A program made the translations under genes and the position numbers. Positions 34,940-47,656 of a stretch of DNA of 64,000 bases are shown piece after piece. Location: positions 744,001 to 808,000 of the forward strand of contig MU385724.1 in assembly GCA_022497155.1 (NCBI GenBank), read 5' to 3'. The number at the start of each line of letters is the position of its first letter. The stretch's first letter is position 1. The notes below the pieces were generated by a model. The model did no database searches and was not told where the DNA came from. It saw nothing but the letters and a program-made list of their open reading frames with translations. The stretch comes from Whalleya microplaca. Lineage: Eukaryota > Ascomycota > Sordariomycetes > Xylariales > Xylariaceae.

Positions 34940-37442
34940 CAGTTGTTGATGTTGAAATGCTGGATGTTCACAAGAAGCCAGATAATGATCGAAAGCCTGA
35001 AATTCCCGACTAAATGCTAGCATTACATTCACTTCAAGATCTTGAACTTGACCATCGAAGGTCAATCATTAGTTATACCTTCTAAAGGATTGCGGGGTAA
35101 GCACCTAGCCTATTTAACAATACATGGTTGGTTTAATGTTTTATACTGTAGTGAAACTAACCGTGTCAATGACTAAGCCGTTAAAGTTCATTGTATTAGG
35201 AAGCAACTAGGTTGTCTATCTATTATATTATCACAATAATATCATTTTGAAGCACTTTTCACGGCATTGCAATAAGAACATGAACTTGTATTCGCTTGCT
35301 GTTAATAGCCGTGATTTAGGCAATAGTTCAGGTAGCTCTCTCCGCTTGACTTGATCTACAATATTGTTAACATTCTATTAAGCCACCTTACGAGCCTTGT
35401 GAATATCAGTTGTTAAAATCTCCAGATTGTAAGTTGTTGCATATTAGAAATCGGTGGTCCTGTTGATCAGTCAGTGGCTGGACTGGTCAGGAACTGGACC
35501 TAACTCAAGCTCTTCCGGGAGTGGATCGTATTGATTTGTGCGGTAGCATTTGGAATGGTGGCGAGCCTTACCTTGTTTAGTTTGAGGCTATGACAGCTTG
35601 GAAGAAGAGGAAGCTGAAATGATCAATACTCACGATCAGGATGGTGTGTAAGTAGGCATCTTGACCTCAGTGAGCTACTTGAAACCCGATGTTGTCAGGC
35701 TCACCTCACTTGGGTTCATTATGGGATGCAAGGCGTTTACTTTCTCCAGGGCCTCTCCCTCTACGTGTAAAAGACACGGCGTCATTGCCGAGGCGATACT
35801 TCACGTCAACGTCCATTGCTCCTTGTCGTCTCTGAGTGGATGCGTAGTGTGGAAAGCATATACTCTTCCGGTATCGCATGGCAATTGAAGAATGGTTCAA
35901 TACAGATGTGTACTTCAAGCTACTCTATTTGAGATACTATAGGCTAACTAGTGTTATTTTAATGTGTATTATGGTGTTTCTAGACTACTCGTAATTGATA
36001 AACAATGGACATAACTGAGATATCGACACGGGGGATCCCGAGGAGCCCAGTCTTAATCAAAGATGGAGTTAACCAAACTTAGAACGATACAGTTATCTTT
36101 TGTTCTACTGCTGGGGATCATGTACCTTCAAGTGACTGGACATGAGAATGTGACAACGAAATGAGGTCTCTTGGTTACGTCATCCCAGCTCCCTATATAG
36201 GTATAAACTCTATCAGACTCGTTAGTCCTATCAAATCCGACATTTCTAATTGCAGCTAATTCAATACCTAGGCAGCTTCTGTCTCCAGTAATGCATGGAG
36301 GACAATTAAAACAACACTGCGCTATCCGGCGGGATTTTGATTGTGACTCTATAGCCTATCTAGAATCATAGTTTCCCATCTTTAACTACACACTGGTGTT
36401 AAACTGTCATTGAACTTAGTCAAAGTATATTTGAGTATAGTTGTAACGTAGCCGTTACCACAGGTCTTGATTTGAAATAACAAAAGGCGTGAAAGGTAAA
36501 ATACTTAGATTGATCGCTGGCTAGCAAAGAGAGACTATCTAAGGGACGGCGAAATACAGTCTTTTTATATCTGAATAGCTTCCTAGTAACTGGGACTGGA
36601 TTGCCAAGCCACTAGGGCCTTGGCAACCACCTGGTTGCCAAGCCATTATCTCTTGGCAATCACTTGGTTGCCAAGCCTTTCCCTCTTGGCAACCATAAAT
36701 CACGTGGTAGCTGGTTGCGGGGATATTCAGGAATGGGTGGTTGTAACAATAGTCTTCGGTGAGAAACGCGATACCGCTAATACCGGGGTCAGATATCAGT
36801 ACCTATATACTCTGTGACAGCCTTATGTTATATATAAATGCATTTCATCTTCGATATGCATCTTAAATCTATGTTTCGCAGGCTTATAATTTCTCTCAAC
36901 ATATATTAGATAGTAGGCGATACGGTAAACATATTAGTGCCATAAATCTATGACAGACGTATTCATACAAATATAACTATCAAATAAAGCTCAGACGAAA
37001 CCACAAACTCGGCTTACACGGTATCTTCTTTGATAGCCCTGGGTTCAACAATGACGTATCATCACATGTTTCGGATTAGTTGTTACGTTGCCTATCAAAG
37101 CTCTTACCAACCATTGAGCCTACTGAACGCATTGCCTGTTCAATGGAAATAATAGATTCTAGTTATCAGTTTGATGATAACAGATCGTCCATGTGATTGA
37201 GCACGTCCCAGCCGAATGAACCCGATGGGGCACTAATTAGCTTACAACGACTACTTTATTAGCGCCATTTGCCTACCACTCAGCGCTTAAGGTGGTGATT
37301 ATCCACCAGTCCCATGAGTCATGGTGAGGACACCACTTCTGAAAATTTGGCCTCTAAAAGCTCGTTGTGTTGTTTTGATGTTTCAAGGCGCTGCTGAATA
37401 CACAATCCAGACGAGTTTAAAAGAAGATTTTCATTCATCATC
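34940..37442. other. Gene-free spacer at right border of the cluster
   Basis: About 2.5 kb without a supported gene; short frames at 35661-35918 overlap on both strands and show no domain. Notable only for the hairpin repeats at 36601-36692. Confidence 0.6.
36601..36692. repeat. Three tandem hairpin units (TTGCCAAG ... CTTGGCAA)
   Basis: TTGCCAAG at 36601, 36635 and 36668, each followed by its exact reverse complement CTTGGCAA at 36619, 36652 and 36685. Unit period is 33-34 bp; stems are identical while the 9-10-bp loops vary. Confidence 0.9.
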
Positions 37443-38288
37443 ATGACGAGCTTACGGGTTTCTGTAGAAACTACACTCCCCCGCACACCACTTCCACCGA
37501 ACTCCCAGCGCAAGCCAATCAGGACAAAGCGGCTAGTGATTCGACCTATGCAAGAGTGTGACTTACAGGCATTCCGTTCCCTGCGTGCGCAGCCCGAAGC
37601 CATGATGGGCACAAAACAAGGGAGGCCGGATCACAACACCGATGAGAGCAAATCAGCATTAAGTGCCTTCTTGCCGCCGAACGATGTTCAGTCCTTCCTA
37701 TTCGGGGCTTTTCTTGCATCCACTGGTGAATTCATTGGTGAAGGCGGTGTCCATACACTAGAATCCTCAATATGCGGCTGGCCGGAGATTGGGTATAAGC
37801 TCAAGAAGGAGTTCGTGAGTACCTACGTTTTCCACGTGTATCTTGATTCAAGATGAGAAATTCCCTAATGGGGTAGATCCGGGGGTCAAAAGCTCCCGAT
37901 TATTCGTCAAATCTTCTATCTATGAGAATATACTACGTAGTATGCACATGTACATGTAGGTGCTAACCTCGGGATACTACAGTGGGGTCAAGGTTACGGG
38001 ACTGAATTTCTGAATGGCGTCCTTGGGGCATGGTGGAGCTTGCCAAGATCGACTGTCGGACTCGAGGTTTACCCCTCATCACCTACGTCTGATGGAGTTG
38101 ATGGAGGGGAGGTTGTCGAGCATGTTTTCGCCAATACCGACGTCGGGAATATACCGAGCCAGAAGCTCCTAGCGAAACTTGGCTTCACACAATTTATCCA
38201 ATGGACGGAGCCCGACACACAGGAACATAGACTAGGCCAACCTGTGACTTTAATTGGATACCAGCTCCCCAGAAAAGCAGGCCCCTAG
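37443..38288 (+). CDS. GNAT-family N-acetyltransferase (RimJ/RimL type)
   Basis: Exons 37443-37814 and 37983-38288, with a 168-nt intron (GTGAGT donor, TGCTAACC branch, CTACAG acceptor), join to 225 residues. Opening block TKRLVIRPMQECDLQAFRSLR is typical of the RimJ/RimL-like acetyltransferase_3 domain. The join restores GYKLKKEFWGQGYGTEFL, the acetyl-CoA-binding loop with Q-x-x-G-x-G/A-like spacing. Later NIPSQKLLAKLGF matches the conserved N-x-x-S-x-x-x-L-x-K-L-G-F strand and helix. It would transfer an acetyl group from acetyl-CoA to an amine (protein N-terminus or small molecule). An insert (PTSDGVDGGEVVEH) lies before the last motif. Whether it belongs to the adjacent cluster is uncertain; 2.5 kb of gene-free DNA separates them. 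Confidence 0.9.
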
Positions 38289-39259
38289 CCTCGAATAAGA
38301 CGCGACTTTGACTTAAAAACATTCCGACTTCTCCATCGACTCTTTACATCATTATTCTACGCTTGTACGTTCTATCAGATGGTTGACAATCTTGGCAAAT
38401 GCCTAGCCTCCGAGAGAAAGCACTTAGAAAACCCACACTGCATGGTGATGAAGTTGAAGATCAAGTGCGAACGGATATGATAGGATGGCCGTACGGTGAA
38501 CAATCACAAGTCTTCACGGTATTTTCCTCACTAATTGGAACACGTCAAATCCTGTGATGTTGCCCAATCTTACACGCGTTATAGCCGTCCTAGCCGTATA
38601 GATCCTAATATTGGAGAAGCCCAAGATGTAGCAGAAATTTTCTCCTAGTGTTGAAGTGTACCCGCTCGGTCGTTGCACCGTGTCCCCGTAATAATGGGCT
38701 TCCACTGCAACACCGCGTCACACACCTAGGAGTTGATAGAGCTCCTACCAATGAGAATGTAAGAATACGCCAAGATCACAAGTTATAGAATATTGGTAGC
38801 GAAGAGTCATTGCTCGTGTGAGTATGACAGGTAGACATACCTAACCCAAGCAACCCGTGTCGAACCCGTCTTGTTACGAAGTTATATGGGGAGTCGGGGC
38901 ATTGCTGAAGCCGGTGTAGCGCACAAGTAGCCATGACAAAAGTCCAAAAGAGCCCAATAACCCAATCAACGGGTATACAGTAGATCTAAGTGGCATCGCT
39001 CTTTGAATTCACAGGACGAGAGTAGCACTATACAGACTCCACTAACCAAGCTGTCAAGTGACACGACGGGAAGCGAAGGTGTGCTGAAGTCGATCACCAC
39101 CCGCTTTCTAACCAAGTTGGTATGTGATACGTGAATGCCATCGATTCTCTACTCTAGAAGCCTAGGGGCAGAGGCTTGGAGAGACGGGTGTCGATTATAT
39201 AAAGGCATCCATGGAGACAGCAGCAAAGTCATGATCAGTTCAGCTATATCTTCGCAAAA
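38289..39259. other. Intergenic region upstream of the alpha/beta hydrolase
   Basis: No gene seen. TATATAAA at 39196-39203 lies about 57 bp before the hydrolase ATG and is the likely TATA box. Confidence 0.6.
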
Positions 39260-40447
39260 ATGGCCTCTTCCATAAGGACTCGCGAGCGTGAGCAACGACC
39301 ATTATTATCTTATCCTCCGTTTAGTGTCATATATCAGCTTCTCAGCCTTGGACTTATTCTGGTACGAATCCCCCCGTGGATTCTCAGTTTCGCACTTGAT
39401 CCCTCTCGGAAGCCACATCCCCAATGGACACTAGAGCAGGCCTTGGCTGGACACCTTGTGAAGTCGCTTTTACGCATGTTGAGCAAAGTAGAACAGCCGC
39501 AAAAGCTAACTCTCAAGCCGAAGAAAGAGAAGGGCAGGTTCGACGTGATCGAACCATTCCCCCCTACATTCTACAAAGGACCACTTGAAGCAGAGACGGT
39601 AGCGCCAGCTACGATAGGTGGTACATGGTTTCCGCAAAGGCCCCAATGTCTTCACAAGGCAGACGAGGACACGTCGGTCGTGCTTCATTTCCATGGAGGT
39701 GCTTTCATCGTTGGGGACGGGCGTTCATCAGGGATGGATTTCTTGACCTCGACGTGGATCGAATACGCTGGCGTCAGCACTATTTTTTGCCCTCAGTACC
39801 GCCTCTCATGCCGGCCGGACCCGGCACCTTTCCCAGCCTCGCTACAGGATGCCTTATCAAGTTATCTGTACCTTACGCAAACACTCGACATCCCACCATC
39901 TTCCATCACCGTGTCGGGCGACAGCGCTGGCGGAAATCTTGCTATCGCCCTGTTGCGCTATCTTGCAGAGTTCGGCGAAGAACTCGATATACCGCTCCCG
40001 AAGAACGCAGTCCTCATTTCCCCTTGGGTCTCACCGCTCAACAGCTTGAAACCTGACTCACAGATAAAGAACAACCCGCACTTTCGATCAGACTCCCTCC
40101 CGACCTTGTTTACCCGCTGGGGTGCAAAAGCCTATACGCGCCTCGTTCCGGCAACTCATCCTTATATATCGCCACTGGGACACCCATTTGCGACCCGAGT
40201 ACCCATATTCGTGAACTATGGATCCGCAGAAGTCTTGGAGGTCGATGGGTCGCAGTGGATCAAAGAGATGAGTCAGGTTGCAGGCAACGTAATTCAGGCG
40301 AATTACGAACCTGCGGCGCCACATGATACCCTACTGGTGGGTAACATGTGTGGCTGGAAGAAGAGCGCTCAAGGTGTAGCTGTTCACGTCGGAGAATTTA
40401 TCCGTGAATATCATACAGACCCAGACAAAGGGGAATTTGAGGATTGA
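39260..40447 (+). CDS. Alpha/beta hydrolase, HSL/steryl acetyl hydrolase-like
   Basis: A single exon of 395 residues. A hydrophobic N-terminal stretch (SVIYQLLSLGLILVRIPPWILSFAL, residues about 22-46) suggests a membrane anchor rather than a cleaved signal. The oxyanion motif HFHGGAF (about 148) and nucleophile motif GDSAGGNLA (Ser about 224) define the hormone-sensitive-lipase-like group. Candidate acid is in EVLEVDG and the His is in AAPHDTL near the end. Members hydrolyse esters, such as sterol acetates or small acyl esters, in the ER or cytosol. No intron signals interrupt the frame. Its role in the neighbouring cluster is unknown. Confidence 0.88.
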   Translation: MASSIRTREREQRPLLSYPPFSVIYQLLSLGLILVRIPPWILSFALDPSRKPHPQWTLEQALAGHLVKSLLRMLSKVEQPQKLTLKPKKEKGRFDVIEPFPPTFYKGPLEAETVAPATIGGTWFPQRPQCLHKADEDTSVVLHFHGGAFIVGDGRSSGMDFLTSTWIEYAGVSTIFCPQYRLSCRPDPAPFPASLQDALSSYLYLTQTLDIPPSSITVSGDSAGGNLAIALLRYLAEFGEELDIPLPKNAVLISPWVSPLNSLKPDSQIKNNPHFRSDSLPTLFTRWGAKAYTRLVPATHPYISPLGHPFATRVPIFVNYGSAEVLEVDGSQWIKEMSQVAGNVIQANYEPAAPHDTLLVGNMCGWKKSAQGVAVHVGEFIREYHTDPDKGEFED

Positions 40448-43400
40448 AGCCGGACCTAGATGGATGTCTTACAGACTGTATTCGCGAGGACTAACGTACT
40501 GTCTCTTGGATTTTCTTTTTTCTTTATGTTTTCTTGATCATCATATCCTTGGGCTGGCTCTAGGGATGCTACAGTTATGATACGGTATGGCACGATCATG
40601 CTTTACGAATTTTTCATCTGGGCGGATTATTGGTGTCGGATTTTTGGGGATGACAATCACGAGGAGCGCCATGTATAGACACGTTAAACATAGGGCAGCC
40701 TATATTCTATACCCATCTCATACTTTATACCATAAGCTATAGCGCGAGAGTCACAAATTATCCATCTAACAAGCTTTACTATTGTCTCATTTACCCGACT
40801 AGTCATTCCTATGATTATTTCCAACCTATTAGGACACAATGAATTACACTATGTGAATGGGAATAAGTAAACTAAAGTGTGGTCAATATTGGTTGTCCGT
40901 CCATGCTTGGCAGGTTTAGTAAGTTTAGATGCAGCGTACGGCACATCTACAAATCGTACACTCAAGACTATCTTGCCCGAAAGATAGAAATATGAAAATA
41001 GTAAGAAATCTTTTGGAAAGATGGAAGTCTGCAAGAGTAATATAGTAGCCACATTCCTTATAGAAGACGACAGTTAATGTTTAGATTTGAAATGCGTACA
41101 ATTTCCCCTCCGCCCTACAAGGAAAGTAAGTCAGATATTAAAATAAAACTCTCTTCTCCGAGATAATACAGGCACGGATCCTAGACTGCGATATTCAATG
41201 ATTGCTTAGTCTTTCCCCGTGAAGGTCTCTTAGATTAATACGTGTCAATACTATATAGATAGACCATCCGACAGTTATATCTTGATAGCTCTATACCGAG
41301 AATTTGATATCGCTACGGCAGTCTAGCTGACATCTGAGTTTTATGATGCCGGATGTGATCCCGAAGGCTGTGCCAGATGCTCCATTGTTACTTGCTATGG
41401 CTAATTCGCCTCGTCACGCCCAAGGGCGTTACGCTTTAATTAGTAAAAAGCCTATATAATATAAAAAATTCCGATATATATCCGCTACCACCTAAAATAT
41501 TAATAGACAAATATAGATTCGTTAGGCGTATATTTTCTTGTTTTAAATATGTAATAGTGCGTAGCAAGAGTACTTCAACTTATCTAATAAATTATACTAA
41601 AAGCTAAGTCACTTTTATACTTTATTAATATATATCGGAATTTTTATATTACTAGGGTTTTTTATTAGTTAAAGCGTAACGCCCTAGGGGCGTGTCGAGG
41701 CGAATTAGCCATAGCAAGTAGCTATAGTGGAAGACTCCATCCTCGGACACGCCGTTTGGCCCACTTTGCGTCATCTCTTACGTGTGAACAAACGCCCAGT
41801 TACTTGGCTTTCTAGTATTGGCCGTTTAAAGCTGAGAGGATATCTGCTTTTTCTGTCGAGGGTGATTGATACATCATTTCTAAGGGTCCTTGATCGAAGT
41901 TGAGTTATGCAAACATGCATCTAACTCTAGCCTCAAAGAATAGGTATACTAATGTGCGAATAAATATAATAAAGAAAGTAACACTCATTTGTCGCTTGCA
42001 AGAACGATTTTCATAGACTGTCCCTTTTTTAGATGAAGTTATATGCAGTTACAGTGGTTTAACCTCGCTTTGCCCGGAGCCAGGAAATGCGGACTCCTTA
42101 GCTCCATTACGGGCGAAGAGTGACTTACTTGTCAGCTATTCGAAAATTATATATTCATATGCAAATACACTACTAACTTCACGTTAAACCAATGTGTTAA
42201 CTTGATAACATAGTCAGGAGTTATATGATTTCCATAGAGTAGTAAGGCTAGTATATGAGACCTTTCATAGTAAGATGCATTATTCAAGGAAATACTAGTA
42301 AGATGAAGAACACTTGATGCATATACACCTAGTGAAGGTCCTTGTTTGTAGTAGGCTCATGCTGCATCCCTTCTACATAAGTTACCCCGGGCTAAGCTAC
42401 CCCAATACTAGTTGTCCAATTTAAACATAAATGGGGTATCCGAACTCCATGGATGCATCGATTGTAGCATATTCTTGGTTCTAGTCAAAGCCACACCGAA
42501 CTCGTACTAATTGCTTATCACCCGAAAAGCCACACGCATTGAGCTGATGCATCCGCAAGAGCAGAAGTACCCTGTTGCTGCCAGCTGAAATATGTCAGAT
42601 GCGGCGAAACAAACTACTACAGTAGCGGTAAGGAATGTTCTTTATGTCATGCCCCCGGAACAGCGCCTCTTGTCCGCACCTTGTAGAAGCGACTCATAGG
42701 CTATCGATTTTTGACCTCCCCCAAAACCACTAAAACGACTGTGTTCCACCTCACTAGATAGGTTACCCCCAAGCCCATGGTAAATTACCTACAACCAGGT
42801 CCTCGTTAGGCTGTCCTGAGTCTGCAATGAGTCTCATATTCTCGGGCCATCTACCTTCTTTCCTCCTACGAGGGCAAGTGTATTAGGCCTCTAGAATATA
42901 TACTTATTCCTGGCAATTATCGTAACGGAAAGGAAGACAATGTCGTATGAAGATGAATGAGGGGAACATCATATGAAGGACAGTGCAAACGTGCTTAAGA
43001 TATGAGTCCCGCACGAATAAGCCTTGGAAAGATAAATTAATGCTTTCATACTTATCAGTGGTCAAGCGTATTAAGAGTAACAAATATCGTAGGTATATGT
43101 TAATAGTTAGTTAGCAGCCCTCTTAGCCCTTATGCTACTACTACCTGTTATTATACTCTAACGAATATCAAGACCGCTAGCTCATTTTCATAATTTTCTG
43201 TATTAAATCATTTCCAGTCGATGGTTTTTCTTTCGAACTCCTCGTTTAGAGCATTAAAAGGAGATACAAGAGGCTCAGGGGAAGCGTTAAGGGTTGTTTT
43301 AGTGTGTGATCAATCGGATCAAGTCAAAGTCGTTCTTCTAAGTTATGGTAAAAAAATGTTAATGGATTGAATTGAGTTCAGTGGTCTTGAGTAAAAGGTG

Positions 43401-44295
43401 TGCCTCAACTTGAATTAAACTGACGAAAGTGCTTGAGTCTAGAGTCAAGTCCTACATCTGACAGCAACTATGTGACTTCGGAACACGAGATATCAGCCAC
43501 AGACTTCATGTCTCAACGTATGCAAAAAGCGATATGGTTTTAATCGAATTGAGTTGACTTAATCAATCCGATATCTTTTTTAACTTAGTCATCCGCCCCG
43601 CTATTGAAGTATTTGAAGTTGATCACGTTTCTACTAGGAGTAACCTATCGTGGCAATTCCCTAGCTAGGTATTCTTTAGTGGTTAGCTTACCCAGGTTTG
43701 TAAGTATGTACATATCTTATGTAAGTACATAAATATGTTCCCCTGACGAAGGCTGACTACTGCTACTTATGTACCAATAACCTGCGGCAACTACCTACAG
43801 TAAGGTTCCTGACAGCTCGGCAGCTCGGGTATGTACCTACCTTAATTGCTGCGGGTTAGCCTCAATTCCAGGCTTTTCAAGGGACGATGCAGTAGCGTGA
43901 CGATGGAACGCCGTTCGGCGATAGGACCAATCTATTCACGCTAACCCAACCGGGCTAAATCTCTAGATCGCAGCAAGGGAGCTTTGACACGGTCGCGCAA
44001 TGCCCGTTGGTTCTGACGTCGACCCGTTCACCCCTCCATCGCTCCATCTTATCCATCGTGCAATCTCCAATAACGCCGAGCAGCCGAACCTTTGCGCAAT
44101 AATCTGGCGAAGAGTCATCCGGCGTCCCAAGAAATCTTCATGAAACCCTAACTTACCTCAGATTCACGCTTTGGTTATTTTCCGGTCCAACAACCTCTGG
44201 GTCGATACTGCACGATCGATGCAACCTTCGCGAGCCACCTGTCAGTGACATCGCCAATCCGCACAAACTTCTACCACCTACACACAGCGCTCAAC
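40448..44295. other. Gene-free region containing a MITE
   Basis: About 3.85 kb with no supported coding sequence. Apart from the MITE at 41391-41718 it holds only AT-rich single-copy-looking DNA and the 5' region of ATM1 (43.9-44.3 kb, more GC-rich). Confidence 0.6.
41391..41718. mobile_element. MITE, 328 bp, long terminal inverted repeats, TA target duplication
   Basis: The left end begins CTTGCTATGGCTAATTCGCC and the right end is its reverse complement. Near-complementarity continues for about 90 bp on each side, including GTAACGCC/GGCGTTAC and ATCGGAA/TTCCGAT blocks. TA is present on both flanks (41389-41390 and 41719-41720), as for Tc1/mariner-type insertion. There is no coding capacity; the centre is AT-rich. 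Confidence 0.88.
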
Positions 44296-44319
44296 ATGAC
44301 TACTCTCTCGTTCACGTAG
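44296..44319 (+). promoter_or_regulatory. Seven-codon upstream ORF in the ATM1 leader
   Basis: ATG 44296, stop TAG 44317-44319, peptide MTTLSFT. The stop lies two bases before the ATM1 ATG (44322), so ATM1 translation needs leaky scanning or reinitiation if this ATG is in the mRNA. Alternatively transcription starts downstream of it. Confidence 0.5.
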
Positions 44320-44321
44320 CC

Positions 44322-46546
44322 ATGATTGCCAGAAACATCACGCGGGCCACTGCCACTTGCCCGACATGTATCGGCTTGAACAGGCCCCAGCTGCGCCCCT
44401 GGCTGACTGCAGTGTCGCCCAGCGGAATCCGAGTCCTCAGCAGCTCCCCGTGCCTTCAGCGCAGACTCCAGCTCGGCTCACTCGGAGGCCCAAATCCACC
44501 TTCAAGGCATGGCCTTAACACAGCTAGCTTCGGCACAAATGCCCCCAAGAAGCCCGACAAGACCCAAAAAGACCCGCTTGCCGTCATTGACAAAAATCCG
44601 CAAGAGCAGCGCAAGGCAGACTGGGCCATAATGAAGGAGATGGCACGATACTTATGGCCCAAGGATAGCTTGGATACCAAGCTGCGTGTGTCGTTGGCCG
44701 TGGTGCTCCTCGTTGGAGCGAAGGTGCTGAATGTCCAAGTGCCGTTTTACTTCAAAAGCATCGTAGACGCTATGAACGTCGATATCGGAGCTACTGGTGG
44801 GACCGCTGCTATGATTGCCGGGAGCATGATACTAGCATACGGAGCAACGAGAATAGGGGCAACCGTCTTTCAGGAGTTGCGAAATGCCGTTTTTGCGTCA
44901 GTCGCTCAGAAGGCCATACGGAGGGTTGCCTGCAATGTCTTTGATCACCTTCTGCGTCTGGATCTAAATTTCCATCTTACGAAGCAGACTGGCGGACTTA
45001 CAAGAGCTATCGACCGAGGTACCAAGGGTATCAGTTTCTTGCTTACCAGCATGGTCTTCCACATTTTCCCCACTGCATTGGAGATCGGTATGGTATGCGG
45101 CATCTTGACGTGGCAGTATGGCGCAAATTTTGCCGCCATCACTGTTGCGACAATGACAGCGTACACTGCATTTACTATCTGGACTACGGCGTGGAGGACC
45201 AAGTTCAGACGGCAAGCCAATGCCGCAGACAACAAAGCCTCGACAGTAGCTGTAGATTCATTGATCAATTATGAGGCCGTCAAGTACTTCAACAACGAGA
45301 AGTTCGAGATAGCTCGGTACGACAAGGCGCTCCACGATTACGAAAAGAGTTCCATCAAGGTTGCCACTTCACTGGCGCTTCTTAACAGTGGCCAGAATAT
45401 CATCTTTTCAAGCGCCTTGACCGCGATGATGTATCTAGCTGCCAATGGAGTTGCGAGCGGCTCTCTGACAGTCGGCGATTTGGTTATGGTCAACCAATTG
45501 GTGTTCCAATTGTCCGTCCCGCTAAACTTCTTGGGCTCCGTCTATCGAGAGCTGAGGCAGTCACTACTAGACATGGAGACGCTCTTTAGCTTGCAGAAGG
45601 TGAACGTCTCTATCAAGGAACATCCCGATGCGAAGGCACTGCAACTTTCCAAAGGCGGCCAAATCAAGTTTGACAACGTCAGCTTCGGCTATCACGCAGA
45701 ACGGCCTATCCTCCGCAATCTCAGCATGACAATTCCTGCCGGCAAGAAAGTCGCTGTCGTTGGCCCGAGTGGATGTGGGAAATCTACCCTGCTGAAGCTT
45801 CTTTTCCGATATTACGATGTTGAAAGTGGTCGCATTCTCATTGACGATCAAGACGTTCGCGATGTTACCTTGGAATCGCTCCGAAAATCCATCGGAGTCG
45901 TGCCGCAAGACACTCCACTGTTCAATGACACCATCGAACATAACATCCAATACGGTGATATGTCAGCATCCCACGACCAGATCATTGCGGTTGCGCAACG
46001 TGCGCGAATCCACGACATCATCTCGAGCTGGCCTGCTGGCTACCATACCAGGGTCGGCGAGAGAGGGCTGATGATTAGTGGAGGTGAAAAGCAGCGTCTT
46101 GCCGTCTCGCGGTTACTCTTGAAAGACCCACCGCTTCTTTTCTTTGACGAGGCGACGAGCGCATTAGATACGTACACCGAGCAGGCCCTCATGCAGAACA
46201 TCAATAGCATCCTCCGGGACAAGGCGAGGACCAGTGTCTTCGTGGCTCACCGGTTACGAACGATATACGACGCCGATCTTATCATCGTCTTGAAGGAGGG
46301 AAGAGTGGCCGAACAGGGCACGCACCAGGAGCTTATTGACCAGGGCGGTTTATACTCTGAACTTTGGAGCAGTAAGTCGATGATGCAGAACAACGTGGTA
46401 CTTTTGAATTCTTTACTGACGTGTGAAATACAGCCCAGGAAACATTGTTCGATTCAAATGGTTCGGAAAAGGAGGTAGACGTTGACGACGAGGTCGATGA
46501 CGGTGTAATGGACCCCAACGCTGGAAAACCTCGACCGTCACGGTAG
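44322..46546 (+). CDS. ATM1: Mitochondrial ABC transporter Atm1 (iron-sulfur export)
   Basis: Exons 44322-46371 and 46434-46546 (62-nt intron, GTAAGT...ATACAG) join to 720 residues. Half-transporter: Arg/Ser-rich mitochondrial presequence (about 1-65), six-helix membrane domain (about 120-400), then one ATPase domain. Walker A is [10 protein letters not shown]-loop [10 protein letters not shown], signature ISGGEKQRL, Walker [13 protein letters not shown] and the switch His in VFVAHRL. The family member sits in the inner mitochondrial membrane and exports a glutathione-linked sulfur or Fe-S precursor for cytosolic Fe-S protein assembly. The membrane-domain stretch [18 protein letters not shown] is conserved in Atm1 proteins. 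The last exon codes a short acidic tail ([10 protein letters not shown]). Likely essential housekeeping and unrelated to the metabolite cluster. A 7-codon ORF directly precedes the start. Confidence 0.95.
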
Positions 46547-47656
46547 AGCTAGACTCACCTGTGCTTCAGCGGGAAATGCAATGTTGCTCCTGTCTATGAT
46601 AGGCCACCCCTTGGAGATAGCTCTGTAGTATATGTCACCATAGTCGATTCTGGCGAAAGGACCACATGAGGTCCTCTCGCGTGAACAAGCTTCCATAGGG
46701 GTATTCCACTCACTGTAGTGGTGAGCCTCGCTGACTACAGCTTAATAATCTTTCTTCAAAATTCAAAAATTAGATACCTGCACAGCAATTGTCTCCTCCT
46801 AGTTCCCCCTGCCCTACATATGTGCATCCATAATAATGATAAAAGTCAAATGCGGCGTCGCATTCAGGCCTAGCTTAATTCTAATTCGCCAGGTCGGAAA
46901 CTTCGACCCCATGTGGTAACCTTCTCGTTAAAGCCTGTCCATAATCCACGCCCACGTGCGGTCAAGGGCCGGCCCGCTTTATGTACCTCGACTCGAGCCG
47001 TTCCGGACCCTCACACTTTGGTAATTCTTGCGAGTTTTGACCAAGCGACCGTGATGCCAAAGCTGTTATACATTTGTGTATTTGAAATATTCATGTACGT
47101 TTAGCTGCACCATTATCTTGATTATGAATATCTATATACTGCGTACGTCTCTGAGATGTCCCTCGGTACAACTTTGCTCATTCAGCTGAACGGGTCGGCC
47201 CCGCCCATCCGCATGCCGATCTCCTCTAGCGTGCGCTGAACTATCGTGACAGTTTATTTAGAGTTTTCTCAGCCCAAATTTAGAATTCGCCTACAAGACA
47301 CAAGGCTATGCTTCGAAGTCAATTTGAGTTGATAGCAAAGAACACTATTATGTAGACGGCAGCCTTAGGAGTGGGCAGTAGGTATGACAATATGTAGGGG
47401 CCCGATGGCACCCAAGCCATGTAGGTAGCGCAAATAAGCTAGGGGGCGATGCAGTATGGAATATTCCGTGCTTATTCGGGTGCGATAGCAAGCGAATGCG
47501 AATGCGGTCTAGAGTCCATCTCTCAAAGTATGTATACCGCTATATATATATTTATTTTCACCACGATGAATACCGTTCTCCTTAGTTGCCAAGCACTTCG
47601 TTCGAGATATTACCAGTTCGGTCACTATACCTCGGCTCCCCAGGTTTACCACGGCC
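46547..47656. other. Intergenic region upstream of the carboxylesterase
   Basis: 1.1 kb without a supported gene. A TA-rich run near 47540-47557 lies about 100 bp before the esterase ATG and may act as its TATA region. Confidence 0.55.

Noticed and set aside
38840..38920. tRNA-like GGGTTCGACACGG on the minus strand
   Set aside because: The T-loop-like string has no matching stem, D-arm or acceptor stem around it.
43300..43570. Apparent long inverted repeat around ATCAATCGGATC and AATCAATCCGAT
   Set aside because: The strings are in nearly the same orientation and match only over about 11 bp, so this is probably chance in AT-rich spacer.
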